From IMG/VR virus record IMGVR_UViG_3300025362_000011, positions 1 through 49,538 of that record: a stretch of DNA of 49,538 nt; one strand, 5' to 3'. How positions within the stretch are numbered: the first letter of the stretch is position 1; every line of letters begins with the position of its first letter. This document shows positions 26,606-34,733 of the stretch, piece after piece. The notes below the pieces were generated by a model, which was given only the letters and a program-made list of their open reading frames with translations, did no database searches and had not been told where the DNA came from. The translations under genes and the position numbers were made by a program. Source of the stretch: a virus.

Positions 26606-27824
26606 ACAAGAACTAATGACAAATGTAGTCTTAAATGACTCTAAAAAGTATATAATGAATAACATCAAGTGCCAGATGAATTCCCAGAAGAAAGGAACTC
26701 ATTGTTCTATTATGCTATTATCAGGACCGCCCGGGATAGGGAAAAGTGATATAATGGAACAAATAGCCCGTGAATTGAAGATGGGATTGAACCCTCAATA
26801 CTTAGGAACAATGTTGGTTGAACAATTTGGTATGCCTTTACCCACTATGGAAAAGGATGCCACATTTCAAAAATGGTCTCAACCAGATTTCTATTCAACT
26901 GCAAATCTAAGAGTTAAGTCACCAGCAATGGAACCGATTAGGTTTGAAGATGGTGCTGCTAAGATCACATCTGTTCTAGAATCTGGTGATACAATTATTC
27001 TATTCCTTGATGATATTCATCTGGCAACCAAAACAATTCAGACTTACTTCTTTCAATTGTTAACTTATAGAAGTATTCATAATAAGAAAATGCCTAAGAA
27101 CTTTGTAATGATTGCAGCTGGTAACCGATCAATTGACCGGGCCGGATCACAACCTATCATGGCTCCTATAGTTAATCGATTCTATATGATTGATGTGATA
27201 GCTAAAGCTGAGGATTGGATTGATAATTTTGCTATCCCTAATCAACTAAGGCATGATATTATATCTTTCATGGGATTCTATCCATCTCTATTACAAAATG
27301 AGCCATTAGAAAGTAAGGCATGGGCAAGTCCTAGAAGTTGGACTTATCTATCCCAAGAGATGACTCAGATGGAGAATGACTTTGGGTCATTGGATATCAA
27401 AGATATGTCTGTTATGGGTAAAGGTCACATTGGAGTTGACTATACTGTTAAATTCATTGAATATGTTAAACTGTTTATGAAATGGGATGCTAGGAGATTC
27501 TTAGATGGGACCCCCTTGCCACGGATAAGAGATAATGGAAAAATTGATAACTATACTTTAATGTCAGCCGTAGTTGGGGAATTGCTAAAGGATGCAAGAA
27601 GAACTAACTGGGATATGACTGATGAGACTATGGTTAAAGAAGTGGATATTGTTAAATCATTATTTGAAGATATGATTGAAGTATGTCCTATGATAGTTCC
27701 ATTAGGCTTAAGGAGTTTAATTCTTTCTGATAAGGATGTAAACCAAACAGCTAAAATGTATGCTCAACTGACTAGCAGTGAGAGATTGATTGGTGTGATG
27801 AAAGAGATACTTGGTCAAAAATAA
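26598..27824 (+). CDS. MoxR-type AAA+ ATPase
   Basis: Start set at ATG 26598 because GGAG lies 6 nt before it; an in-frame ATG at 26583 would add five residues. 408 residues. Walker A is SGPPGIGKS (42-50), Walker B DTIILFLDDIH (about 132-142), sensor 1 FVMIAAGNRS (about 170-180) followed by the MoxR-like ...APIVNRFYMIDV with the arginine-finger region. It sits right after the HExxH/VWA gene. MoxR/VWA pairs act as chaperone-like or metal-insertion machines on protein complexes; here the target is unknown and could be host or virion proteins. A good intrinsic terminator follows. Confidence 0.8.
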   Translation: MTEQELMTNVVLNDSKKYIMNNIKCQMNSQKKGTHCSIMLLSGPPGIGKSDIMEQIARELKMGLNPQYLGTMLVEQFGMPLPTMEKDATFQKWSQPDFYSTANLRVKSPAMEPIRFEDGAAKITSVLESGDTIILFLDDIHLATKTIQTYFFQLLTYRSIHNKKMPKNFVMIAAGNRSIDRAGSQPIMAPIVNRFYMIDVIAKAEDWIDNFAIPNQLRHDIISFMGFYPSLLQNEPLESKAWASPRSWTYLSQEMTQMENDFGSLDIKDMSVMGKGHIGVDYTVKFIEYVKLFMKWDARRFLDGTPLPRIRDNGKIDNYTLMSAVVGELLKDARRTNWDMTDETMVKEVDIVKSLFEDMIEVCPMIVPLGLRSLILSDKDVNQTAKMYAQLTSSERLIGVMKEILGQK

Positions 27825-27834
27825 GGACTATAAC

Positions 27835-27866
27835 AATCCCCGTATTAATTTGCGGGGATTTTTTTT
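27835..27866 (+). terminator. Intrinsic terminator after the MoxR ATPase
   Basis: Stem AATCCCCG / CGGGGATT with a 10-nt loop, followed by an uninterrupted T run, 11 nt after the stop. It also isolates the ATPase operon from the endonuclease cassette that follows. Confidence 0.85.
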
Positions 27867-27878
27867 GGAAAAAATAAT

Positions 27879-27893
27879 GAATAAAATATAAAA
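27879..27893 (+). promoter_or_regulatory. Promoter-like element of endonuclease cassette 3
   Basis: GAATAAAATATAAAA, identical to the cassette 1 element and with the same 25-nt gap to the small ORF. Confidence 0.55.
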
Positions 27894-27917
27894 CTATGTA
27901 ACTATATGGAGTTGAAT

Positions 27918-28064
27918 ATGAATCAAGAAACGACAATAGCCCTAAAAAAAGAAACTAGAGATCAATTAAAAATAATAGCAATTTTTTCTAATAAAAAGTT
28001 ATATGAATTGATCGAAGAATCAGTTCCTTTACTGAAGGAGAAATATCATGTCAGAAATTTGTAA
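27918..28064 (+). CDS. Small ribbon-helix-helix-like protein of endonuclease cassette 3
   Basis: A 48-codon ORF with GGAG 7 nt before its ATG. Strand TTIALKKET, helix RDQLKIIAIFSN, helix KLYELIEESVPLLKEKYHV. It shares much of its length with the cassette 1 protein (TTI, DxLKII, KKLYELI, ESV, LLK, KY). The codons for LLKEK contain AAGGAG, placed 7 nt before the endonuclease ATG at 28048, and the two genes overlap by 17 nt. An autoregulatory DNA-binding role is inferred. Confidence 0.65.
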   Translation: MNQETTIALKKETRDQLKIIAIFSNKKLYELIEESVPLLKEKYHVRNL

Positions 28065-29037
28065 AATATGCGGTGAACACAAGAAACGACTAGGCAATCA
28101 TATTAGATCAATTCATCATATATCTTTAAAAGAATATTATGATAAATATCTAAAAAAAGAAGGTGAAGATATATGTCCAATATGTAAAAAGAAAAAGAAA
28201 TTTGGTAGGGATTTAAATGAGGGCTATTCATTGTATTGTTCCAGGCGATGTGCTATGAAAAGTGAAAATGTAATAGAAAAAAGAAAAATAGCATCTCTTG
28301 AGAAATATGGAGTAGATCATCCTATTAAATCAAATATTATCAAAAACAAAATAAAGAAAATTTTAAAAAAGAAATATAATGTAACATGTACTCTGAGAAT
28401 CCCGTGGGTTATTGAAAAATCTAAATGTTCAAATATTCAAAAATATGGTTATGAAAATGCTGCTTCATCACTTGAGGTCAAGAATAAAATTAGAAAAACA
28501 TTACATACCAAATATGGCGGACATCATTTAAGATTAAAAGAATTCCAAGATAAACAAAGGATTACAGTTAATGAACATTATGGAGTAGATAATATATCCC
28601 AATCTCATGAAATTCAAGAAAAAAAGAAACAAACATGTCTAGAAAGATATGGATATGAGCATTATTCTAAAACTAAAAAATTTCGAAAAAATGCAAAACA
28701 ATCAATAATTAAAAGATATGGTGATGGTAATATTATAGTTCCTATGATCGGATATAATGAACCAGAATTTTTTAAGAAACTCCAATTATACACGAATTAT
28801 ATTATCACTAGACCAACTAAACCATTATTTGGTTGTTATCCAGATGGTTATATTGAAGAATTAAGTTTAGTTATTGAGTTTGATGAACCGCACCATAATT
28901 CTCCCGCATCTAAAAGAAATGATAATTTAAAAGATGAAATTTACCTAGACCATAATTTAAAAATTTTTCGAGTTAAACAAGATATTTGGGATTCTAATCC
29001 GGAAATAGTTATCAAGGAATTTCAATCATTCTTATAA
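28048..29037 (+). CDS. Putative homing endonuclease, KYGV-repeat / EDxHD type, cassette 3
   Basis: A 329-residue protein with a zinc-finger-like head close to that of cassette 2: CKICGEHKKRLGNHIRSIH (5-23), CPICKKKKKF and YCSRRC. Seven repeats of the KYGV/KYGY type follow (about 85-225), then the nuclease domain with GCYPDGYIEELSLVIEFDEP and HHN near 270-293, keeping the D, E and HH positions. It ends 15 nt from the stop of a convergent gene. The cassette is preceded by a terminator, so it is an independent unit. Confidence 0.75.
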   Translation: MSEICKICGEHKKRLGNHIRSIHHISLKEYYDKYLKKEGEDICPICKKKKKFGRDLNEGYSLYCSRRCAMKSENVIEKRKIASLEKYGVDHPIKSNIIKNKIKKILKKKYNVTCTLRIPWVIEKSKCSNIQKYGYENAASSLEVKNKIRKTLHTKYGGHHLRLKEFQDKQRITVNEHYGVDNISQSHEIQEKKKQTCLERYGYEHYSKTKKFRKNAKQSIIKRYGDGNIIVPMIGYNEPEFFKKLQLYTNYIITRPTKPLFGCYPDGYIEELSLVIEFDEPHHNSPASKRNDNLKDEIYLDHNLKIFRVKQDIWDSNPEIVIKEFQSFL

Positions 29038-29052
29038 CATATTTTTTGAATA

Positions 29053-29598
29053 TTATCCGATTCGGTATTGTCCAGTATCACGATTTTTAATAAATCTGAT
29101 AGTAGGAGCTGATGGAAATCCCTCACCTTCAAATCGAACAATTAATTTTTTTAATTTATATTCTGATACAAATTTAATAGCCGAGAATATATGTTTCTCA
29201 AAACCATAAATTTCATAAGGATTCCTAATTTTAGGTTCCATTGTTTTAAATTCGTTTGGGAATTTATTTGGATATAAAAGTGCATCTTGTTGATTGAACA
29301 CATACGCGAAATTCCATAAAAAAGAAGGCGAATTACTATAGACCTTAATACCAGTATCAAGATTCAACTTATCAATAGAATTTATTTCTAATACAACAAT
29401 AGAACTTTTTCCACCTTTTTTCTCAGATGGTATAGTCAAATATACACTTGATTTGGATGCCTGTTTTTGAACACCTTCTACTATAATTTCATTTTTAATT
29501 GATTCATATATTTTTTCATATGCTTGTAATATATATCTGACACCAATTGCTGATTGCCCTTTATTCATATTATTTATAATCTGTCGTAAACTTAACAT
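29053..29598 (-). CDS. Hypothetical protein
   Basis: A 181-residue basic protein of mixed alpha/beta pattern, with a helical N-terminus (RYILQAYEKIYESIKNEI) and a C-terminal strand-rich part (KKLIVRFEGEGFPSAPTIRF). No known motif. Its start overlaps the stop of the upstream Gly/Lys-rich gene by 7 nt. Its 3' end faces the endonuclease of cassette 3. Confidence 0.5.
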   Translation of the reverse strand: MLSLRQIINNMNKGQSAIGVRYILQAYEKIYESIKNEIIVEGVQKQASKSSVYLTIPSEKKGGKSSIVVLEINSIDKLNLDTGIKVYSNSPSFLWNFAYVFNQQDALLYPNKFPNEFKTMEPKIRNPYEIYGFEKHIFSAIKFVSEYKLKKLIVRFEGEGFPSAPTIRFIKNRDTGQYRIG

Positions 29599-29774
29599 TT
29601 TCGATTTTTACCTTTTCCTTTCCCTTCACCACTACCTTCACCAGGACCACCATCAGGACAAGGATTTTGATTTTTATTAGCTCTACCGCCACCTTTCTGA
29701 CCTTTACCTTTACCACTACCATCCTGCTTTCTTAAAACTTCTGATACTATATTATATGTATTTATTTCTTTCAT
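29592..29774 (-). CDS. Small Gly/Lys-rich protein
   Basis: A 60-residue protein. The first 17 residues look helical (MKEINTYNIVSEVLRKQ); the rest is a disordered basic Gly/Lys stretch with two cysteines (NPCPDGGPGEG...NRKC). SD AAAGGAAA precedes the ATG. Basic, glycine-rich tails often bind nucleic acid, but nothing more specific can be said. Overlap with the next gene supports it being real. Confidence 0.5.
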   Translation of the reverse strand: MKEINTYNIVSEVLRKQDGSGKGKGQKGGGRANKNQNPCPDGGPGEGSGEGKGKGKNRKC

Positions 29775-29837
29775 TTTTTCCTTTCCTTTCTTTTTATATC
29801 AGTACTCCCCTTAAAAGATTTCCTTTAAAGTAAAAGG

Positions 29838-29850
29838 GATTAAATTAAAA
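29838..29850 (+). promoter_or_regulatory. Late-promoter-like element (GATTAAATTAAAA)
   Basis: One mismatch to GAATAAATTAAAA, 16 nt before the ATG at 29866, with AAGGAG between. Confidence 0.45.
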
Positions 29851-29865
29851 CCAAGGAGTTATTAT

Positions 29866-30183
29866 ATGAATTATAAAATGTTTAAAATCACCAGCGGCGA
29901 ATTTATCGTGGCATGTATTAAATCAGAAACTGAAACACATATCAATTGTGATACTCCGTTTATTGTTCATTTTGGAGCAACAGATAATGGTCAGTTGGCT
30001 ATTAATTTGTTTCCTCTAAATCCGTTTGCAACTAAAGTATCTGAGGAATATGAAATTAGCAAATCTCACATCCTCATTACTATAGAAGACATTCATCCTG
30101 AAATTGTTAAACAGTATACTCAAATTACTTCCGGTATCGTTTTAGCAACAGAGAAAGATGTTCCAAAATTGAGTATAACCTAA
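29866..30183 (+). CDS. Small beta-rich protein, possibly Sm-like
   Basis: A 105-residue protein with strong SD (AAGGAG). It begins MNYKMFKITSGEFIVACIKS and continues with alternating hydrophobic strands and a 'LNPFATKVSEEYEISKSHIL' segment. This layout resembles the Sm-like small proteins found in many marine T4-like phages (KITxGE...I), but the similarity is weak. Its stop overlaps the stop of the convergent gene by 4 nt. Confidence 0.5.
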   Translation: MNYKMFKITSGEFIVACIKSETETHINCDTPFIVHFGATDNGQLAINLFPLNPFATKVSEEYEISKSHILITIEDIHPEIVKQYTQITSGIVLATEKDVPKLSIT

Positions 30184-31301
30184 AGTTTGCTATGAGTGCG
30201 GAACTGGCTTTTATTTTGAGCCAGTTTCGCCAGTTTTTCCTGGTACTTAGCTTTTCTTTTATTCCAATTCCATATTTGTTTATTGAATGAATACTGGCAT
30301 TTCTGAGGATCAGGTTTTTGATCACATCCTTGCATACCTTTTTCTAATACTCGAACTGCTTCTGTTGCAGCTTTAATCTTATATCTAAGAATACATGCTG
30401 TTTTCATTTTACCTGTTTGATTTGAACAAGCCACTTTAGCTGGATCAGTCAATTTTTTATATATTCCATATGCTACAAGAGCTGATACTGTAATACTTCC
30501 AGCTATTATCGCAGCTTTGGATCCAGTATTCATTCCCTTAGCTATCCGTTTAGATTTTTCTAAAGCTTTACGTGCATCTTTAGCTTCAGGGGTTTCCATC
30601 AGTCGTTCACCACCCTTTTTGAGTAATCTATGAGCTTTAGCAACTTTAGAATTTTTAGTAGCAATACGAGCCTTTTTTGCTATCTTTTTTTCTACATTCT
30701 TATTGTTACTAATAATTTTAGTTTTATCAGCCAAAGAACTAGATGCACCAACTTTATTATTCGCTTGAGTTCTGATTTTTTTCAACTTCTCTATCTCATA
30801 TGTTTCTGGATCAACTAATTTATGAATTTGAGGAATTTTCCGAACTGCCTTAGTCCAAGCTGATCCAATATTAGTAGCCATTTTTTTATTAGCCTCAGCT
30901 GCTAGATCCTGATGAGTTAGAGCCCATGTTGAATATGCTGATACTACTGCAAGGAGTGAACCGGTTTTTGCCATTTGAGTAAATTGATCTACTTTATCAT
31001 CCACTTCTTTTGATTCAGATAGATAAGTATCTCTCATATGAAGGTGATCCATATTACTGATAGACAGATCACTTCTCGACTCTCTTAAATATTTATCATA
31101 TTCATGCTCTAATAGTTGAGGAGCCATCGATTCTAACTGTAACAATGATTGAGTTAGTTCTTGGAGATTGTCATCATTCATCTCTTCAATGAATCCAATC
31201 ATTCCCATTTTATCTTTCACTTGGATTGATTCAAAGGCAATTATATCCATCAGTGAATGTCTTGCTGCCCAACATAAATCATCTGTTTCTTGTAAATTCA
31301 T
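30180..31301 (-). CDS. Basic helical protein with one membrane-like segment
   Basis: A 373-residue protein. The N-terminal 140 residues are acidic/helical (MNLQETDDLCWAARHSLMDI). The middle, about 175-260, is strongly Lys/Ala-rich and coiled-coil-like. A hydrophobic stretch AAIIAGSITVSALVAYGIY lies near 263-281, and the C-terminal part holds paired cysteines (CSNQTGKMKTAC, CDQKPDPQKC) and a basic helical tail. It could be a virion-carried or membrane-acting protein; no family recognised. It has AGGAG ahead of the ATG and a promoter-like element 19 nt upstream. Confidence 0.55.
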   Translation of the reverse strand: MNLQETDDLCWAARHSLMDIIAFESIQVKDKMGMIGFIEEMNDDNLQELTQSLLQLESMAPQLLEHEYDKYLRESRSDLSISNMDHLHMRDTYLSESKEVDDKVDQFTQMAKTGSLLAVVSAYSTWALTHQDLAAEANKKMATNIGSAWTKAVRKIPQIHKLVDPETYEIEKLKKIRTQANNKVGASSSLADKTKIISNNKNVEKKIAKKARIATKNSKVAKAHRLLKKGGERLMETPEAKDARKALEKSKRIAKGMNTGSKAAIIAGSITVSALVAYGIYKKLTDPAKVACSNQTGKMKTACILRYKIKAATEAVRVLEKGMQGCDQKPDPQKCQYSFNKQIWNWNKRKAKYQEKLAKLAQNKSQFRTHSKL

Positions 31302-31319
31302 ACTATCTCTCCTAAAAAG

Positions 31320-31333
31320 TTTTATTTTTGTTC
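31320..31333 (-). promoter_or_regulatory. Late-promoter-like element (GAACAAAAATAAAA)
   Basis: Minus-strand variant of the motif, 19 nt before the gene starting at 31301. Confidence 0.45.
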
Positions 31334-31349
31334 CAAATAAAAGATAAAC

Positions 31350-31889
31350 TTATCGTAATATATTTTTTAACTTACCTATTGTTTCGTTTGCGTTCTGATG
31401 GAGGATAGCTATTCCTCCTGCTTTCTTCCATGGATATACATTTCGAACATCATCATCAATGAGAATTGATTTCGAATCAGCATATTTAGCCTTGTCTGGT
31501 TCAAAGATATAAGGGATGTTTTTTCCTAGATGTTTTTCAATCCAAATCCTTTTACCAATTCGACTACTATTATTGTTTAATGGCTTTGATAAAATAGTAG
31601 GTTTATATGGTAAGATGAATTTCCATAATTTTTGACCCCCTGGTAACCAATCCATTTCAGACCAAAACTTAGATCCATGTTTAATAAGAATAGACCACAT
31701 ACTCGATTTACCATATTTCTTTTCAAACTCATTCATTGGCATTCCTAAAATTGAATCAGCTTGTTTTAAAAAATCCACAAGACAGCCATCCATATCACAA
31801 AAAATATTGATAGATGAAATTTCTGATAAAAATTTATTAATTATATTCATAACATATTTTTGTTCGGTATTCAAATGTTTATAATTCAT
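31350..31889 (-). CDS. HAD-superfamily phosphatase, 5'(3')-deoxyribonucleotidase-like
   Basis: A 179-residue protein. Motif I is FCDMDGCLVDF (D32 and D34), typical of HAD phosphatases with a small cap. Motif II is likely PTILSKPL (Ser near 88), and motif III/IV is SILIDDDVRNVYPWKKAGG (about 138-156). The size and the motif I context resemble 5'(3')-deoxyribonucleotidases that dephosphorylate nucleotides. No clear SD: the ATG is preceded by AATAAATGAATT. A second HAD gene of another subtype lies at 39663. Confidence 0.7.
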   Translation of the reverse strand: MNYKHLNTEQKYVMNIINKFLSEISSINIFCDMDGCLVDFLKQADSILGMPMNEFEKKYGKSSMWSILIKHGSKFWSEMDWLPGGQKLWKFILPYKPTILSKPLNNNSSRIGKRIWIEKHLGKNIPYIFEPDKAKYADSKSILIDDDVRNVYPWKKAGGIAILHQNANETIGKLKNILR

Positions 31890-31921
31890 TTATGTAAATA
31901 GTTGAAGTTCATTATTTTATG

Positions 31922-31934
31922 GAATAAATTAAAA
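31922..31934 (+). promoter_or_regulatory. Late-promoter-like element (exact GAATAAATTAAAA)
   Basis: Exact 13-mer 75 nt before the double phosphoesterase gene at 32009. The 119-nt gap between the divergent genes contains nothing else clear. Confidence 0.5.
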
Positions 31935-32008
31935 TTATGATGTATCAAAAAATTTAAGAATTAATAAAAAGATATACTTAATTTATCATCAATTCATAAG
32001 GAGAAAAT

Positions 32009-33895
32009 ATGAAAGAGTGGTCTGATGTCGAGAAGAAAACCTTATTTGATTTAAAGAATAAGACAACTCTCACTTATGCAATTATTGGGCAAAAGTTACA
32101 TCGAAGTCCTGGTGCAGTCACTCGAATGTATCAAAAAACTAACTGGAAGAAATTTTTTCGAACAGTTACAGATATAACTGATTCAACAATTTCTAAACAA
32201 ATAGTAATTGATAATTTTATTGATAATTTAACTATCGCATTAATTGAAATGTCAAGACATGATATTAGACGATTAAAAGAAATAACCAAAACAGATTTTT
32301 TAAAACATGCAATTCTACCATCCAAAACATTACCAATTACTTTCACTGAGTTAAAAAGAAAGGCAGTATATGAATTAGATGAGATTGGTTATTCATTCCC
32401 GAATGCAAAGATTATGGGAAAAGGAACTTATATTATTGTTGGAGATACACATGGTAAACATACTAGAACAGGAATGTTCAAGTTAATTAAGAATTTATCT
32501 AAACATATCAATGCTACTAAGATAATCCATGTTGGTCATTTTATAGATGATGATAATGATTTTAATCATAATTGGAATCAAATTCCAAATTTGAGTATTA
32601 TAGCTAAAGAAGAAGAATTAAAAATATTAGCTAAAATGAATATGTCACATGAAATTATTAGAAATGAAATTCAACTTGGTGATAATCTTTCAATTCAGAA
32701 TCAAGATTTAATGACTGATTATGTTCAAACACCATTATCAAGTGGAATATCGCAAGAATATTTTGAAATGTCAACTATTACTAATTTGCACAGACATGAA
32801 TTTAATACTAGATGTACTGAAAAAGATGTATATTCCTATATTGCATCACCAGGAAGTTTATGTGAACAGCATATAACATACTGTATTCGGCAGCAAGATT
32901 TTACTGATGGGCGAACCGTAAAAATGACATATCCCACTGGGTATAAAAAATACAGACGCATGAAACATATGTATAAAACTTGGCAACAAGGATGTATTAT
33001 AGTTGAAGTTGATGGTGATGGTGAATCTCATATTCATATGTGTCGTATTCATAAAACATCTGGAGGTTTCACTACTTCTTATTTCGATAAGATTATAACT
33101 GAAACTAAAATAGTTAAGCCAGATGAAAAAACTATGATAATATCTGATTTGCATGTGGATTTGCATGATGAGAATGTATTAGATATCGAGGAACAGATTT
33201 CTAAAGAATATAAACCTGACACACTAATTAATTTGGGTGATATGAATGAGAATAAATCAATAAATCATCATGAATTTAAAAAAATTGGATCGATGCATGT
33301 TGATAAAAGTATATTAAATGAATCAGCATCTAGTAATTTTGTCATAAACAGACTAAGTCACTGGGCTGATAAAATGATTTTACTATTAGGAAATCATGAA
33401 AGATTTTATACGGATTTATGTAATAAACTACCCCAATTTACTGATATTTTAAATTTTAAATTCATAAATGGAATATCTGATATGAATATAGAAATTGTTG
33501 ATATGAAACATATGAAAAAACATAATAATAATTCTTATGTTCATGGTGATATATTAATGTATGGACAACGAGGGGGTAACAAACTAGATAAGTTATTTAG
33601 AACATATGGTCGAAATGTTGTAATGGGACATTGTCATTATCCATCATGTAGGTTTGATTGTTATACAATTGGACTCTCTGGAAAATTAGATCTTGAATAT
33701 AATGAAGTTGGGGCGTCGACATGGATTCAGGGGTGTGCGTTATCTAATTCATTTGAAGATATTTCATTTATATCAAATATTTTAATAATAAATAATAAAA
33801 CTCAAATAAATGGAAAGGTATTTAAATCCACCAACCCAGAGAACTGGAAAGTACCTAAATTTGTAGCTAAATTGCAATTTGATTTTTCGGAATAA
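32009..33895 (+). CDS. Protein with N-terminal HTH and two metallophosphoesterase domains, the first degenerate
   Basis: A 628-residue protein with SD AAGGAG. Residues 1-50 look like a SANT/HTH domain (WSDVEKKTLFDLK, YAIIGQKLHRSPGAVTRMYQ). Domain 1 begins YIIVGDTHGKH (141-151), but the second block is VGHFIDDD, with His where Asp is expected, and no GNHE block follows in normal form. Domain 2 is complete: ISDLHVDLHD (~376), NLGDMNEN (~410), LGNHER (~461), YVHGD (~511) and MGHCHYP (~540). Domain 2 should be a two-metal phosphoesterase, domain 1 a regulatory or DNA-positioning copy. The HTH head suggests a nucleic acid substrate. The endonuclease-like gene at 33901 follows after 5 nt. Confidence 0.7.
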   Translation: MKEWSDVEKKTLFDLKNKTTLTYAIIGQKLHRSPGAVTRMYQKTNWKKFFRTVTDITDSTISKQIVIDNFIDNLTIALIEMSRHDIRRLKEITKTDFLKHAILPSKTLPITFTELKRKAVYELDEIGYSFPNAKIMGKGTYIIVGDTHGKHTRTGMFKLIKNLSKHINATKIIHVGHFIDDDNDFNHNWNQIPNLSIIAKEEELKILAKMNMSHEIIRNEIQLGDNLSIQNQDLMTDYVQTPLSSGISQEYFEMSTITNLHRHEFNTRCTEKDVYSYIASPGSLCEQHITYCIRQQDFTDGRTVKMTYPTGYKKYRRMKHMYKTWQQGCIIVEVDGDGESHIHMCRIHKTSGGFTTSYFDKIITETKIVKPDEKTMIISDLHVDLHDENVLDIEEQISKEYKPDTLINLGDMNENKSINHHEFKKIGSMHVDKSILNESASSNFVINRLSHWADKMILLLGNHERFYTDLCNKLPQFTDILNFKFINGISDMNIEIVDMKHMKKHNNNSYVHGDILMYGQRGGNKLDKLFRTYGRNVVMGHCHYPSCRFDCYTIGLSGKLDLEYNEVGASTWIQGCALSNSFEDISFISNILIINNKTQINGKVFKSTNPENWKVPKFVAKLQFDFSE

Positions 33896-33900
33896 ATAAT

Positions 33901-34587
33901 ATGAATAATTTATGTGAATGTGGATGTGGATTAAAAACAAAAATAAATAATCGATCTAAACAATTTAATAGATTTGTTGTAGGTCATAATAGAAGAGGAA
34001 CTCCATTCACTGGAAGGAAACATTCTGATGAATCAAATTTAAAAAATTCAATATCATGTACTGGGAAAAAACATTCAGATGAAACTAAATTAAAAATGTC
34101 AAAATCTTTTACAGGACGAAAATATAAACATGGGATCATATTCAAAGGAAGTCAGGGATTTTTAGGAAAAAAACATTCCGATAAAACAAAACAAAAAATG
34201 AGAATATCAGCAATCAAACATATAGAAAAACAACTATTAAATGGTGAACCTATAATGCCCAGAGTTGGTGATTTGGAACGGCCATTCTTAAACGAACTTC
34301 AAAAATATACGGAATATAAAATCCTAAGACAAGATCCAAGATTTAGATATGTGATTGGTAGATTTCCGGATGGCTATATTCCAGAATTAAAATTATTCAT
34401 TCTATTTGATGAACTTCATCATTTTAAAGATAAAGAATGTTTAATATATAATAAAGATAGTCTTTGTGAGATTCGTGATTATGAATCATTAAAAAAACAT
34501 ACTATACTCAGAGTTTCTGAAAAAGAATGGCTGGATAATCCAAAGCAAATAATAAAACAATTTATTTTGAGGATTAGTCATGGATGA
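33901..34587 (+). CDS. Homing-endonuclease-like protein with NUMOD3-type repeats, probably inactive
   Basis: A 228-residue protein. The head LCECGCGLKTK...H (4-29) matches the head of endonuclease 1. The KYGV repeats are replaced by four NUMOD3-like repeats (GRKHSDES, GKKHSDET, GRKYKHG, GKKHSDKT; about 38-100). The nuclease domain retains GRFPDGYIPEL (about 158-168) but the key segment is LFILFDELHHF, where Glu of the IEFDE motif is replaced by Leu. It has no RHH-like partner and sits on the same strand as its neighbours. Confidence 0.65.
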   Translation: MNNLCECGCGLKTKINNRSKQFNRFVVGHNRRGTPFTGRKHSDESNLKNSISCTGKKHSDETKLKMSKSFTGRKYKHGIIFKGSQGFLGKKHSDKTKQKMRISAIKHIEKQLLNGEPIMPRVGDLERPFLNELQKYTEYKILRQDPRFRYVIGRFPDGYIPELKLFILFDELHHFKDKECLIYNKDSLCEIRDYESLKKHTILRVSEKEWLDNPKQIIKQFILRISHG

Positions 34588-34732
34588 AAAATCTGCTGCA
34601 ATGATTTTATTAAAATCAAGGATTCATAAAACTATATCAAATACCATATACGAGGGTTGTCCTACTTGCCCGAAGAAAAAATCCGAACATATTATAAAGC
34701 AGATATATAAGAAGAAAACTAAACGAGGATAA
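34580..34732 (+). CDS. Small basic CxxC protein
   Basis: A 50-codon ORF that overlaps the end of the endonuclease-like gene by 8 nt and ends 1 nt before the next gene. It is Lys-rich with one CPTC pair (NTIYEGCPTCPKKKSEH). SD-like TGAGGA lies ahead of the ATG. Function unknown; its tight spacing places it in the operon with the PH/GRAM-like and metacaspase genes. Confidence 0.55.
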   Translation: MDEKSAAMILLKSRIHKTISNTIYEGCPTCPKKKSEHIIKQIYKKKTKRG

Positions 34733-34733
34733 A

